Below, in pieces: positions 50,705 to 63,590 of a stretch of DNA of 64,000 bases (position 1 is its first letter; each line of letters starts with the position of its first letter). This DNA is from Tyto alba (taxonomy: Eukaryota > Chordata > Aves > Strigiformes > Tytonidae), in contig NW_024881296.1 of assembly GCF_018691265.1 (NCBI RefSeq), forward strand, positions 9,455,427 to 9,519,426. Reading direction: 5' to 3'. Position numbers and translations under genes: made by a program. The notes under the pieces were generated by a model that worked only from the letters and a program-made list of their open reading frames with translations, searched no databases and was not told where the DNA came from.

Positions 50705-53700
50705 TAATCAAGTGTGCAAAAATGGCACTGTGAATGCGAACTCAGAGCCTGGTATTACTTGGATTAGACTTTGATTCAATTTGGAAGTACATGCTGCTGG
50801 CTTTTTGCTTTGGCATCACCGAAACTGCACTAGTGTAGAGGAAGAAAAATTTGCTCTGTTTACTCTATTTGTGCTGAGTTCATTATGACTTAATATGCCA
50901 CTACTTTGACCTAGAATAATAATAAATAAATATTTTTAAACTTCTATAGCCATATAAATGATATCTGCACAGGCAGAATTTCTGGTTTATCTGTTAGGTT
51001 GCCACCTGCTCAACAGATAGCATATTTTGTAACTGTAATCCAAACATTCTAAGAATTTGGGTCAGATTCAAGAAATTAAATATTTCTCTGCTCTCTATGC
51101 ATTCTTAGAAGAAGACAATACTTTTAGATATTTTGGTAAGATTTGCAAGGCTTCTTCTGAATGTTTACTGCATTTCTGAATTAAGTCCTTTTTAGTGCAA
51201 CTGGAGCTGTTCCTTGAACTTTGATTTTAGGGGGCCAGGATTTTAGCCTCCAGATATTACCAGATAAATACATATTGTGTAGATAATAAACAATAAAAGA
51301 GAACTGTATTTGTTTAAAAATTATGATACAGAGGCTAAAAAATTTCACTGCCGAATCATCTTATATATGTATGCTTGAACACAGAGGACATGACCCTTCA
51401 TTCACATTGATGTAAATCATCAGGGATCTCTCCATCAGTGCCATTGGCATGCCTATTTGTGCAGCTTTCTTATTCAAGGCAGTTGTAAACCTTGATAAAG
51501 TAGTTACTGAAACAGGGTTAAAAGCTGTTTTGCATTGCAGAAGTAGAGCAAAACAGCTGCAAGGTGGCAGTAAATCTGGCTCTGTGAGGTTACACTGACA
51601 TAAAACCAGCATGAAATCAGCTCAGATTCAACACATTTACACCAATGTCAAGGGTAAATTAGATGACAGAATACCAAAATAAAAATAAAATAATTTTTAA
51701 AAACCACCTCAGGACATGAGACCTTTTATCTACAGTAAGATATCTGAGTATTCTAGAGAACTCATTGAGGCTTTATCATCATCTAATGCTTATGTTTGAT
51801 CAGACCGTCTTAAAACATAAATTAGGCTGTGCCAGATAATCACAAACTGTTACTGTGGAACACAGAACATTGTCCTGGTTAGAAGGGATAGGAAGTTCAT
51901 GAAAATGTATGTTTTAGGAGTGTTTGACTGAAGTAGCAGTCTATTCACTAAGTGCATCAAAAATTATTAATTACCTTCCTTAAGCATACTTGGAATAATT
52001 AGTACTTCAGTAGGTCATCATAATCAAGTAAAACCAGATGCTTTCTCTATATTAATTTGTATGTAGTGAGTCAATAGTAGATGGTTTGCTAAAATTTTTG
52101 AATTGGAAATCACTAGACAAAGTGAAAAGACCTAGCAGAGGCTTGAAAATAATTGAGTGCATTACTGAAATAGTCTTTTACAATTTGATCCTTTTATACC
52201 TTTTCTTTGAAATGAGGTTTTAACACCAATACACAAAATAATATCACAATATACTCCCAAGCAAATGGTAAACCAGCTGACGAACCTAATCTTTTGTTCC
52301 ACTGATTTTCTAAACTACCATGGGTGTAATTTAAGTTAGAGTTTATACAGTGGAGGCATAAAGAAAAATAAACTACAAAGTTCTGTATTTGTTATAACAG
52401 AACAGTGTCTAAGAGTCTTGTAACACAGTGGACATTGGCCGTATTAAATAACAATTAGGGAGTAGTCAATAGACCTGTATCTTCTATAAACCATCTCACC
52501 AGGTATAGAAGGTCACTGATAAATGGCCTCAAAGCCTAAGAAGGGGTGAACAACAAAGAATTTTAAATTCTAGTGAAAAGGAGATAAAATCCCATCATAT
52601 ACTTTCTGCTAAGAGAAAGGAAAGAAAGAACAAGATAGAGGGAAAGAGATCCAGTCTGCTATCCAGAGAAAATTAGTGTGCTGGAAAAGATAGAGAAGGA
52701 ACCTGATGAAGGTACTGTAGATTTTCCAAAGCAGAAGAACTATAAAAATAGTCATGGTCTGTGAAAGGCCATGAGTCAGACTTCACACACACCTGATTAT
52801 CTACATGGAAAATAGTTTAAAGTGGCAAAGGCCAGATATCTGGGAGAGCCATGAGATTTTTAAAGGTTACATATACTTTAATATTTCACCTTGTATGAAG
52901 TTTTTACTTGCTAATATTTCATTTAATCTGTAGATTTATTTATGTACGAGAATTCTAGCAGCTAAGAAATAACAAAGGCATTGTTCTCAGTCAGCTGATC
53001 TTTATTTGTTGCTACAATTTGTTAGTGCTTCTTAGCAGAGTAAGACTGTATGTGCTCCACAGATTAGGCTGTTTAATATCGCACCTTTATTTCTTTCCTC
53101 TTTTCTTCATTTTTCAAATAATTTAATTTCCTGTAGTAAAATGTGTTATTTGAACTAGATGTATCAAGTTGAGAATGACAATACCATAGAAGCCTTTATA
53201 GTTAAAATGCTTTTAAGTTGAAGATATTTTTCCAGTTGTGCATGCACAAATACATGCCTGCATGCACACAGGCACACAGTTGTTGCAGAGAGAAAATACC
53301 AAATCTTCTGCTAAGGAAAGTAGTGAACAGTAAGTATAGCACAGCCTTGGTCCTCCACAATCTTAGGGAAACTTTTAAGACTCCTGGATCAAAAACCCAG
53401 AAGCTGTCTTTGGAAAATAAGGCTATTTCTTTGAAAGTATTTGTTTTTTAAAATCCCATGATTTAAGCCCAAGGTAAATTACAGGTGCTAGCACAAAATT
53501 CAGGATAACCCTATCAATAAATATGATCAATGAATGAGACTTGTTGATGGAAACAGATGATCTGTCATGTCATCCTGTGTAATCTCTTGCAGAAGCAAGT
53601 TTATTCTCTGATGTTTATCTTCCAGTTTTAATCCCAGTACATGGAGCAGATATCCCATTTTGCAGTGGCATGTAACTGAATCCTGACACCAACAGTAATT

Positions 53701-54395
53701 TGTTTGTAGAAAAGATTTTAAAAACACGTCCCATCCCCTGAGTGTTAGCTGTTTTGGCTTACATGACAAAGGCACTCCAGCTTGTCAGCTATTGTTCTTA
53801 TATTTTCTGTATGTACTGCAGTTTGTATTGCTATAGTACCAGAGATGCCAACCAGAACTGAAGTTCTATCTACTATCTACATATTTTTCTGGTTTTGTTC
53901 CCCCATAAAGGTTACTATAAAGAAGATGATGCATTTAATTCCTGTAGATGATCTAAGAAAAAGTATATATTGTATGTGATCCTTCAGGAAGACTTTATAT
54001 TTTCTTTCCTCACATTTTGTATCTTTTCAAGCTAAAAGTGTTAGTCAGACCGATGAGAAACTTCACTCTTTTGAGTCTGCAGGAAAAAAAAAGTCACCGA
54101 TGACTGTTACCTCCATCAAACTTAATCACCTACTTTCTGTAATTGTGCAAATAGTCCCCTTATAGATTAGCCATAGACCTAAACTCTTTTGAGTGCTTTA
54201 TTGGGTTGCAGCCAGACTGATCAGCAGTATGTAGGATCCAGTCCTTTCCATGAGAGGAAAAAAGTCTTGTAGCCATGATATTTGTTGTTATTGGAACCTG
54301 TAGTTCTTTGGATCACACTCATCTGGAGATGTTTTACTCATGTGGAAGCCTGCAAACGGGATCATACCCAAACTACAAGTGCACATAGCTTTCTG
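50705..54395. other. AT-rich noncoding DNA
   Basis: No gene was recognised. Holds the probable ancient inverted-repeat element at 51398-51653 and a purine-rich stretch at about 52610-52650. Confidence 0.55.
51398..51653. repeat. probable ancient amniote repeat with inverted ends
   Basis: The left edge read in reverse complement (GATTTACATCAATGTGAATG) and the right edge read forward (CATTTACACCAATGTCAAGG) agree at about 16 of 21 positions, giving terminal inverted repeats roughly 256 bp apart. The left edge also resembles a GATTTACACCAGTGT-type motif common in old reptile and bird interspersed repeats. Class and age are inference. It could be a non-autonomous DNA transposon relic. Confidence 0.4.
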
Positions 54396-54485
54396 TTTTG
54401 TTTTGTTTTGTTTTGTTTTGTTTTGTTTTGTTTTGTTTTGTTTTGTTTTGTTTTGTTTTGTTTTGTTTTGTTTTGTTTTGTTTTG

Positions 54486-54510
<25 letters not shown>
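54396..54510. repeat. (TTTTG)23 pentanucleotide microsatellite
   Basis: Twenty-three uninterrupted TTTTG units. Because neither the repeat nor its complement (CAAAA) contains a stop in any frame, all six frames stay open across it, which explains the long low-complexity frames here (Phe/Cys/Val/Leu on plus, Lys/Gln/Asn/Thr on minus). None is a gene. The purity and length suggest a recent, length-polymorphic array. Confidence 0.97.
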
Positions 54511-54516
<6 letters not shown>

Positions 54517-56558
54517 CTTGGCTGACACATACAATGAATGGCTGAGACAGACACGCTGCTGTGCAGACGACGCCAGTGCAAGCTCCTGCTGGGAAGGCAG
54601 TCATTGGCCAGGTGGGAAAGTGCCAGCCTTGGCTGCTCCCTGGCACCCTCTGATGCTTGAAGTTGATCATGTGCTGTCTTCTGACTTCCTTCTCTTTTCT
54701 AAGGGCTTTTTACTTTGGCATGTTCGTGTATTACCCCTGAGTTTCTGTTACCTATTCAGAAATGTTGTTATTGTGGAATTAAGCAAAGATTTAATTCTCT
54801 GAACATATTAATTGCCATAATTAATTTAGGGTCTTTCAAGATCCTAAATACATGTTAGAAATTCCATAAACGTAAGGCAGGGTTTCACATTTTTCATTAT
54901 TTGTTTGCAGCCTTTGCTGAATATGAGAAGAGCCATTTTAAAGCTGACTGAAAGACAAGTTAACTTCACAGTTTTGAAACAAGTTTTATAGCCTTTTAGC
55001 ATTGGAATGCTTGTTTATAATCATTCTGCATGAGTAGTCAACAAAATTCACTGTGAGGTGATTATCCTTTGGTGGCTTCTATGAAATGAGTCTGTTTTTT
55101 GCGGTTAGTCCCTTGGGTAATTATATCTGACAAACCCCCTGCAGTGGCTGATACAAGCCAGAGCTGTTCTCCTACATGGGCACAATGAACTACTTTCTTA
55201 ATGGTGCAGATCAGGTCTCCATTATGTAATGAAACTCTTTGATTAATCATTTTGTAGATACTTTCTTTACAGATACCCTTAGTCAATACACATTGAATAT
55301 AATCCCTGTTCCTTTTTCTTGCACTTCTTAAAAGAGTGTAAAAGTCACAGCTAAGAATTTGAAAAAAAAACCTATGTAGAATATAAGAGCTGTAGATGAG
55401 GTTTATTGCCATTAAATCTATAAGGGCCAGAGTGTATATAGACAAACATGTCTGTAAATAAGAGCAAAATAAAATTGTTAGTGATGTATATTCTGTGAGT
55501 AAGATAGATCAGTTTTCCAATGTATATTATCCTGTGGGTTGAATAATACTTTGCCCTTTTCAATCCTTTTGGAAATACTTTGGTGTATGTATTTTGACAT
55601 ACTAGATTGCAGTCTCAAGAGAGGAAGTGTTAAGGTCATATTTGACACACCGCTGTCTACGTTCAAGGACCCCATTTTTGATTCTGGTTGACCATTTCAA
55701 GCTGTGTTTCTGACAGCTTGGCACTAATGCAGGCTACGTGTCATGAACAGCTGAGGCAGCTCTGTGAAGTGACAACCATCTGGAGCTTTCTGTTTTTTAT
55801 CGAAGTGGCAGCCTTGTTGTCCTCCTTCTTTGAGTATTTCATTTAGTTTTCCTTCTCTATTGTCAATTAAGTTGAGTAACAATAGCAGCATTTTGCCTTC
55901 CACCCTCCTTGCCATGATTTCTTTGGAAAATTATCAAACGTTGCCGTGTTCACGTGAGCTTTTGATGCTAACTGGGCAGACAGCGCTCTAGAGCAAAGCT
56001 GTTGTTCTTCTTTCTGCAATTAACCAGCAGAGACAGAACAAATTATTAACTCAGTACAGTCATGTCAGAAGAGAAGCGATGGCAGGCTTCTTGGGTCAGA
56101 TGTTTGATCATCTTTTATAACTGAAAAATGCCATCAAGTCATAATAGCTTTGTGTCACGTTTGCCTTGTGTTGGCAATAGCAGCACTATGAACCACAAAG
56201 CAGTTGAGAAGCAGGCTCTTAAATCTCATTGCTGAAGTAACTCCAATGACGCTTCATAAATGGCTTAAGCACCAGCTATATGACATCATTTAGTGGGACA
56301 TGATTCTCTTGCGGTTGCTTGTTTTTTATATTGTCATTCATTTGTACCATTGACTTTGCTTGCTAGGCATTTCATTACATGTTCACATACAAATCTGTTA
56401 TTGGGCAGAAACCTCCAATGGGATCTGGTCTGGGTACCATTATTCTGCTGTGCCCATATTTTGGCAGATCATTTACTACTCAGGAAAAAGACTAGGCATA
56501 CTTTTTATGTTTTGTCAAAGCTAGGGTTCAAAATTGTATCACAAATTCTTCTCTGCTG

Positions 56559-56559
<1 letters not shown>

Positions 56560-56586
<27 letters not shown>
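56560..56586. repeat. poly(A) tract, 27 A
   Basis: Uninterrupted A run followed by GAAAAAATTAAAAAG. No retrocopy or target duplication was recognised. Confidence 0.9.
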
Positions 56587-56589
<3 letters not shown>

Positions 56590-57940
56590 AAAATTAAAAA
56601 GAATTAACTTTTTTTTTATGGAGATTTGAACATTCTTCTGTTACTCCATTGTGCCTTAGAACCAGATGGGTAGAGACACTGTTTGGTGAGGTTCACCTTT
56701 GATTCATGGGTGTGCTGTAGCACTGAGCACAGAGCAGAACAAGAGCATCGTGTTGTATCCCTCCATGTATTGCCCTGAATTGCAGGAGCACTGTGAAGGA
56801 TCAGAGAGATTTCCAGTGTTACTGGGACAACTGAGTCTTAGCTGAGTCTCCCCAGCCAGTATATGGGCAGTGTGACAGGGAAAGAGAGGCCACACAAGCC
56901 CAGACATGGCAGGGGCATTTCCCATAACCACAGCTCTGGATCTGAGCCCTGGTAAGAGCCAGACTGTACTATATACATAGTAGTGATCTGTCTTAGTAAG
57001 GTTTTATTTAGGGGCCCCATAACAAAGAGTCTTGTTGATAAAGAGAGATTTAGTACCTGTCCCTCTTCTCTTTAAGAAAACATGTTGATACTTTAACCTG
57101 TCTGCAGATTTTAAGACTCAGTGACCAAGAAAACAGGCTAATGAGAGGGCAGTGCTTATCCTACAGTGTTAGGAAATCCTTGGTTACTTTACTATTACAC
57201 AAGTCCCCAACACAACTATAACCCCAGCACGTGCATACTGTACAAACATACTCCAAGACAGTAGGTTTTATCTTCAGAGATTCAAATGCAAATTCTATGT
57301 GGAGACAAAAATGAGAATAAAAAATTACTAGCAGTCCATTTGAAGCATAAAGAAGAAGAAAGGTGCAGAAAGTGAACCTGTCATTTGTCAGAACTATTAA
57401 CACCCAAAACTCCTGTTTGATGCTTAGGGGTTGATGAGCTTCAGGCCATTTGCATAGCAGAGCTATGTTGGAGAGCTGATGTGCCTCTTTTGTTAATCTG
57501 AAGCATTTTTAGCTATTTCTCATATAACCTCATGGAGGTTTGTGGATATCAATGTCTAGTGATCAAAATATACCACTGAAGAAATTTTTATTATTTTAAA
57601 TGTCATTTTGTAACAGGTAATAGATAACTTGCTCCTAGTCTTGTAACTTGGTAGCCATGTAGTACAGAATGATTCAGATCTTCTGCTTTTTTTTCCATCA
57701 ATTCCTTTGACTCTCCACCCCTTTTACTCCAGTCCTGCTCATCTGTTTTCCCTTCTTTTATCCTCACTTCTCAGCTTTTAATGTGGAGAAGGGAGAACAA
57801 AAATGTTTGAAAGTCAATCTTTCAGGTTTTAGAGTTTTTATTAAGAAAAGGTAGGAAAGAATAGCTAGTCAGTTTTGAAGATGAGCATATCTTCCTTTTT
57901 TATTGTTTGTTTTCATTCCCCTTCCCCCCTACTCCTCCCT

Positions 57941-57970
57941 CCCCCCCCCCCCCCAAAAAAAAAAAAAAAA
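57941..57970. repeat. C14-A16 homopolymer junction
   Basis: Fourteen C directly followed by sixteen A, preceded by a C/T-rich 30 bp. It is likely to be error-prone in sequencing and replication. Confidence 0.9.
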
Positions 57971-58908
57971 GAGGAAATAAAATAAGAATATTTGCACAAT
58001 TCTTGGGGTATGTGTGCAAAAAATTTGTTTCTATTTGTGAATCATTTCAAATGAGGTTATGTCTGCATTGTCAGCTGGGAACAGTGAGGTTTTCTGTGTC
58101 GGAGCTGTTGGTGTTATCAAGGAGCTTGTGAAGAACCCAAAGTCTGAAAGCTATTTAGTTTGCAGTGCATAGGCAAGCATTTCTTTCATTTTTGGCTCTG
58201 CTTCTCCTATTTCTGTTATTCAGACAGCCATGTTAGCATAGCCATAGATCTTCATCTGTGGGGAGTATTGAAAAGTGTTAGAGGCTTTAAAGCAGTGACA
58301 GCTCTGTGGGTTGGCTGTGCAAGAACCTCCACCACATGTAAGGCTGGCTTCCCTGGTAGGACCTGAACTGAGACCTTAAGTTCAAAAGGAGTAACCCTTG
58401 CTCACAGCATGACAGAAATCATAGTTATGCATTCATTTTTGTGCCTCTAGCTAGTACAGAGTCAGACTCTCTGCTAATGTCTGGCAGGTTTTTGTGTGCT
58501 GATAGACCTGATGTGTTAGTTTTAAGACATTTTGCAGGAAAAAAGGTTAAGCAATGCTTCTGAAGAAAAATCAGTAGTCACATTTGAGCAGATAACCTTC
58601 TTCTGGCTTCCAGCATCCAAATGGAGATGTGATAGCTGGGTGCACTGCTGACGGGGGGAAGCGTGCTGAGAATTGAAGCTGTTTTTCTCTTCTGCTGTCA
58701 AGCCTTTGCAGTCTTTGGAAGAAAGTGCAGTCTGAGAGGAGGCTGCTATGGTGGGATTCTCCTTTATGTCACAATATAAAGCTGCTTCTTTTTGTTATGA
58801 AGTCTTTTTAAGTCCCAACTTGTCATTCAGTTGTGGTGTTTCTCAGGTGTTATAGAGTGTGTCTGAGCTATCAAGTATCTCTCAGACAGCTGTGCTAATG
58901 TTTCATAC

Positions 58909-58921
58909 AAAAAAAAAAAAA
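58909..58921. repeat. poly(A) tract, 13 A
   Basis: Simple A run. Confidence 0.8.
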
Positions 58922-59804
58922 TGTATAAAAAGTTATTTTTGGATATTTTTATGACATCAGCTATAGATATCTTTATTTGAAAGACAGTTTCAAAGTGTGT
59001 TCTTTCTCAACGTATATCCAAATAATGGAATAAGAGCCATGCAAGGTGGCTGCAGATTAAGACTGTAGTCAAAGCAGTACCATAGCTGTGTTTGGAAAAT
59101 GCAGAGTAACTGGGACATGGGTCTCTAGCTTTCAGCCCTCATATAATATATCTGCATGGCTTTGCATGCTCACAGACATTTGCTCAGTTACAGCCTGGGA
59201 AATCTCTCGCAGAAACTTGCATAGGCATTGATATGCTCATAATTACTTTTAGGGTGTTTGCAATACCTTTAAGCTTTCTGGACAAAGGGACGGGTTTCAA
59301 GGGTCTTCAGAGAAGATGGTAGTAGGGATTCACCTGGATGATGAAGGGTACCCTAGCTGGGATCAGGGTCAGGGCCAGGTAGGGCAGAATTGAATCTTGG
59401 CCAAGGTGATATTTCTGCATTGGTTATCAATAATTTAGAAAGATGTACCTTGAGTTTCACCAGAAATCATGGGACCAAGATGGCTGACTGTCTTTTAAAC
59501 ATGTGACTCAGACTTCTAAATTACTCATGCACTTTTAAAAACGTTTAGCACTTGCAAATCAATTGGATTCTATGGCCGTGCTTATTAACTAGGATAATTT
59601 ATCTATGGTATGAACCTACTAGATGAATCTTCCTTTATATTTTCTTGTTGAAACTTATTTTTGCTTCAACAGACTTAGAAAAAAGATTTTTTTATTTCAG
59701 ATCACCCAGCAAGCAAGTAGTTCTGCTAACATTAGAAGTTCAAACTGAACCTCAATGTCAAAAGGTTTCTTTTCCTATGAAGTGATACAGGGTGCTGTAA
59801 CACC

Positions 59805-59819
59805 AAAAAAAAAAAAAAA
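59805..59819. repeat. poly(A) tract with AAAAC continuation
   Basis: Fifteen A followed by CCAAAACAAAAAAG. Confidence 0.8.
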
Positions 59820-60475
59820 CCAAAACAAAAAAGAAGTCACAAGTCACAGTCCGGTCTGACTCCCTTAGCTGTGACACGCTTTATAGCTACTGCTCAATTA
59901 AAAGGTTTAAGGAAATTCAGAGCTCTTATGGATGAGGCTCGTTAAAACAGAAACAAAATAAATATCATTGTGCTACAATTATCAGACATTTCTAGTACTT
60001 GTTGGCTTTCTAGGCCCCCAGCATAAAGTCTGTGCAAATAGCTTCAAATGTAAAGAACAGTCACACTTTCTTTTCCTTCTTAACTCTTTAACTAGAAAAA
60101 GAGAATGAAACTAACACCGAAGGAAAAAAATATTACCAAACCCACCACATTTATGGGGGAAGTCATGGAAAAGTGAATGGAAAAATGAATGCAGTATGCA
60201 GGTTCCTCAAGATGTGCTTGCAGACAGTTTTTGCTAGGCAGAATAAAATAGTAAGATAAAACCTATATAGATTTCTGTAGCACCTCAAGAGCAAAGAAAT
60301 GTGGGCTTTGCCATTTACAAGACTGCCATTTCTTGCTTTATCAGGAGTCTAATGACACCTGGTATTTGAATCTTAGAAGGATCGGATTTTATGGGAATCT
60401 GAATAATCTTTTTCTCCAAATATGTTTCTAATTGTAGAAAGTAATTGGAAAGCTTGACATCTAAAAGCTCAGAAG

Positions 60476-60512
60476 AAAAAAAAAAAAAAAAAAACAAAAA
60501 AAACAAACAAAA
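60476..60512. repeat. A19 tract grading into CAAA units
   Basis: Nineteen A followed by C-interrupted A blocks. Confidence 0.85.
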
Positions 60513-60916
60513 CAGCTTTGATGGTTTTAAGAATGATGAGATTTCAACATAAATGGCTCCATATATTTTGAAGATCTGACTCAACTTTCTAAATTCACTT
60601 GGTTGCCCTTCCTCTGCACTAAAGTGCATCTTTCAAATGTTTAAAAGAGCTGTTCGAATGGCAACTCTCTAGACCTCATGAAGAAATGGTTTGCTGACAA
60701 AGCTGGCTGGAAAGAAACACCGTTTCTACCTTAGATGATTGCAATCATTTGAAACCACCTTCCTACAACTTCACTTTTCTCTGGCTATTTCCACTCTAGA
60801 AGCTTTGGCTGCTGTAACAATGTAAGTGACATGGTATCCAACATTTCCTTTATTGTGATTAAACTATTTTTTCTCTAGAGAGTGGATTTTGCTCTCTTGA
60901 TTAATATAAGTAGTTG

Positions 60917-61171
60917 TCAGCAAAAGCACTTTTTGGTCAGGATTAATTCCATCTGTGCAATATGGGTTTGCTCATGTGGCTGTGCTGGTAGACCTTTATA
61001 GAGTATGCCAAAACCATGGTCCTCATTAACAGGCAAAGCTAATACTGAAGCAGGTAGCTCATCAGCAGAGAGAGCTCTAGACACATGCTTTTCACTCTGC
61101 AGCCTGATTAAGAGTTGATCTTTCATGAATTCTTCTGCTGTTGCCAGAGAAGGGTCATCACACTTCAACAA
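60917..61171 (-). other. coding-like open frame, unidentified
   Basis: A stop-free minus-strand frame of about 84 codons with balanced, protein-like composition: acidic and Leu/Ala-rich, with segments such as EEFMKDQLLIRLQSEKH and ADELPASVLALPVNEDHG. It begins after TAG, which could be a splice acceptor, and ends TGA. There is no convincing polypyrimidine tract, no clear GT donor and no coding-like sequence beyond either end. I do not recognise the family. It could be an isolated exon, a decayed retrocopy or chance; a frame this long is not rare in 64 kb. Confidence 0.2.
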
Positions 61172-62388
61172 TTTCTACAGTACCACTAGTAGTGAGATTA
61201 CTTGAGTAGACTGAGATGAGTTATATTGGTACAATTTTAGGTCTGCATTGTAACTCCTATTATGTTTCATCTAGGTCAAGTATTGTTGGGGAAAAGGGCT
61301 CTTTCCCTCTTTTTTGCTTTTCTTTCTTTTCTTTTCAAACCACTCTCTGAAGTTTCTGAATGTTGTTCAGAGGAATCATGTACTTCCAGCAATATGAGGT
61401 GGTGCAGTTTCTTTTTGCAGTAATAAGAGGCCAAATATACATATATAGTCACAGGAACAGTATAATTTTCAAAGTACTGCAGAGACAGTCAAATTATTAA
61501 TAGTGAAAAGTAGAAGGATTCAAAATTTATTTTCAGGTGTTTTGCATTTGTACCATTTCCGTGTCCTCCAATATAGCATCTCCTTTCTGGGCCAAACACA
61601 GGAGACATTTGGAAACCATTATTGTGAGTTAAATTACTTCTGAGTGAAAGGGAACATGTTTTTGAATGCAAATGAATGTGTATTGGGGGAAATTATATAG
61701 CATGACCTCTTCCAGCATCATGCATTCCACAAAATTGGGGCAGAAAGATTGGGCTACATTAATTAGGAATTTTCCTTTTTGAGGGTTCCTGTCGAGTTCT
61801 CCATCATTCTGAGAAGTTGGGTTTTTTTTGTTTTTGTTTTTTCTTGTGTGATTTCTCTGCAATTTTAAAGTATAATATAACCAGTTATCTAATTTAGACT
61901 ATACAAGGGAAGTTTGTGCCCATTAGAGTCTTTGAAAGACACTGGTAGAATGACTGGACTGCTGCCATCAGTTTGAATCTGGTTTGTCATTCCCACTGGA
62001 AGTGTATTAGTTTCTCCTATTACCCATGAATGACTGACATTATGGGCAGTACCTGCTACAGTCTCTCACATTGGAGAGACTATTAACAAGTGTTTAATCC
62101 AGAGATTTTGGATACAGGATGCTGTAAGAGCTCCAGTGAGGCCCTTTGGGTCTATCCTGACAATGCCTGCTTGGGGAGCCATTAGACTGCTGAATATTAA
62201 TGTGATACACTGTAATGGTTCCTTGGGTGCAGTTAGTGTGTGTTATGTTAATGTGAATTTAGGGATTCTTTAATTGACTGATACAGGAGAATTATTACCT
62301 AGCACCCTAAATATCTAGATGCAGTTGTTGATTATGCATCCAGCTGTCCACTGTCATCAGTTGTAGGGGGATTAAATCATTCAGTCTG

Positions 62389-62423
62389 TTGTTTTGTTTT
62401 TTGTTTTTTGTTTTTTTTTTTTT
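62389..62423. repeat. T/G low-complexity tract
   Basis: TTTTG-type units passing into a run of T. Confidence 0.85.
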
Positions 62424-63359
62424 CCAGTGTTCTGAAAGCAATTTTTTTGAGTTCAGATTATATATATATTTCAAGCTTAAAGATGGGTCAGTGACTAGGT
62501 TCATTACTTGGAGACCTGTGGCTGTTTAAATCCTCTGTGGCCTGTAGCTCAGCTGTACCTCTAGATATGTTTTGACAGTACAGTCGAACTGATGCAAGAG
62601 CTTTTTGCTTTCAAAATGGTATAATGCCTGCTTCCACATATCCCCTCTCTCACGGGCTCCTGCTGCCTCTCTTCTGCTGACTCTGGATTTTGTTTGACTG
62701 CTCTCTGACACTTACAGCCATGCTTGCCTGATTGCCTTGAAATAGCGTGCTACTCTGCGCTGCTCATAGAACCCATTGGGTCTATCCCTTTTTCTGTTGT
62801 TTAGCTTAAGATTCTTTTATTTTCTGCTAGAAAAAAACACCAAATAAGCTTGTAATGTCCTTGATGGTCTTCTTTCCCTAGCTAGCAAGCATCTCACATC
62901 CCCAATCCATTTGCTTCTTTTCGTGATTCAGTATAATTTCTTTCTGTCCTTCTCTGACTGCTCGCCCTTAATTCCTCTCTGTTACCTTTCTAGTTGCTTT
63001 TCTGAGACCCCAGGGAAAGACATCATCTGCTCTCCTGTGTCACAGTACTGTCTGCTTTCTTGAGGTGTGTTGAAGTTCCTCCCCTGATGATCTAGATCCC
63101 TGGAGCATCTGATTATGATTATGCATTTGTCCTGACCTACTCTCCATTCATTCATTTCCCACACTGACGATTCTCCTCCTGGCCCTTGACAAAACAGCCT
63201 GCACATCTGTGTGGATGGAAAGGTTTTTTTCCTTTTCACATCTTTAGTAATAAGAACAAAAGAACAGTATGCTGTGTCTTTGTAACAAAACATGAAAATG
63301 AAACACATTTCATCACAGATTTTATTTTTCCTCCTCCATTCCTTTTTAAATCAGCAAAT

Positions 63360-63428
63360 AAAAAAAAAAAAAAAAATCAAAAATCCAAAAAAGGAAGGCA
63401 GGGAAAAAGAAAGGGAGAGGGGAAAATT
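63360..63428. repeat. A18 and purine-rich tract
   Basis: Eighteen A then mostly A/G with few C or T. Confidence 0.8.
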
Positions 63429-63590
63429 AGCCAAACAGATTTCACAAGACCTTTAAACCTCACCCTTCTTGAAAGCTTTCCAATGAAAATGTTTTAAAAC
63501 AGTGTTTATTATTGTTTGTAATAACTGAGCCACTTTCCTCCTTTCTTCCTTATTTCTTCATATATACATCTTATCCTCTTTCTCCTTCAG

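Larger units (their letters stand above)
54517..60475. other. AT-rich noncoding DNA with simple-sequence tracts
   Basis: A GC-richer 100 bp lies just after the TTTTG array. The minus frame at 55062-55445 (127 codons) has no recognisable domain. Tracts lie at 56560-56586, 57941-57970, 58909-58921 and 59805-59819. Confidence 0.55.
61172..63590. other. noncoding DNA, pyrimidine-rich toward the right
   Basis: No gene was recognised. T/G-rich tract at 62389-62423 and A18 at 63360-63377 followed by a purine-rich GGAAGG/GGGAGAGGGG stretch to about 63428. CT-rich words increase from about 62640 on. Confidence 0.5.

Noticed and set aside
54282..54802. Low-complexity proteins across the TTTTG array
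   Set aside because: A stop-free pentanucleotide keeps every frame open; this is a repeat artefact.
55062..55445. 127-codon minus-strand open frame
   Set aside because: Looks plausible as a peptide but has no family resemblance or splice context, and overlapping frames on the same strand look equally plausible.
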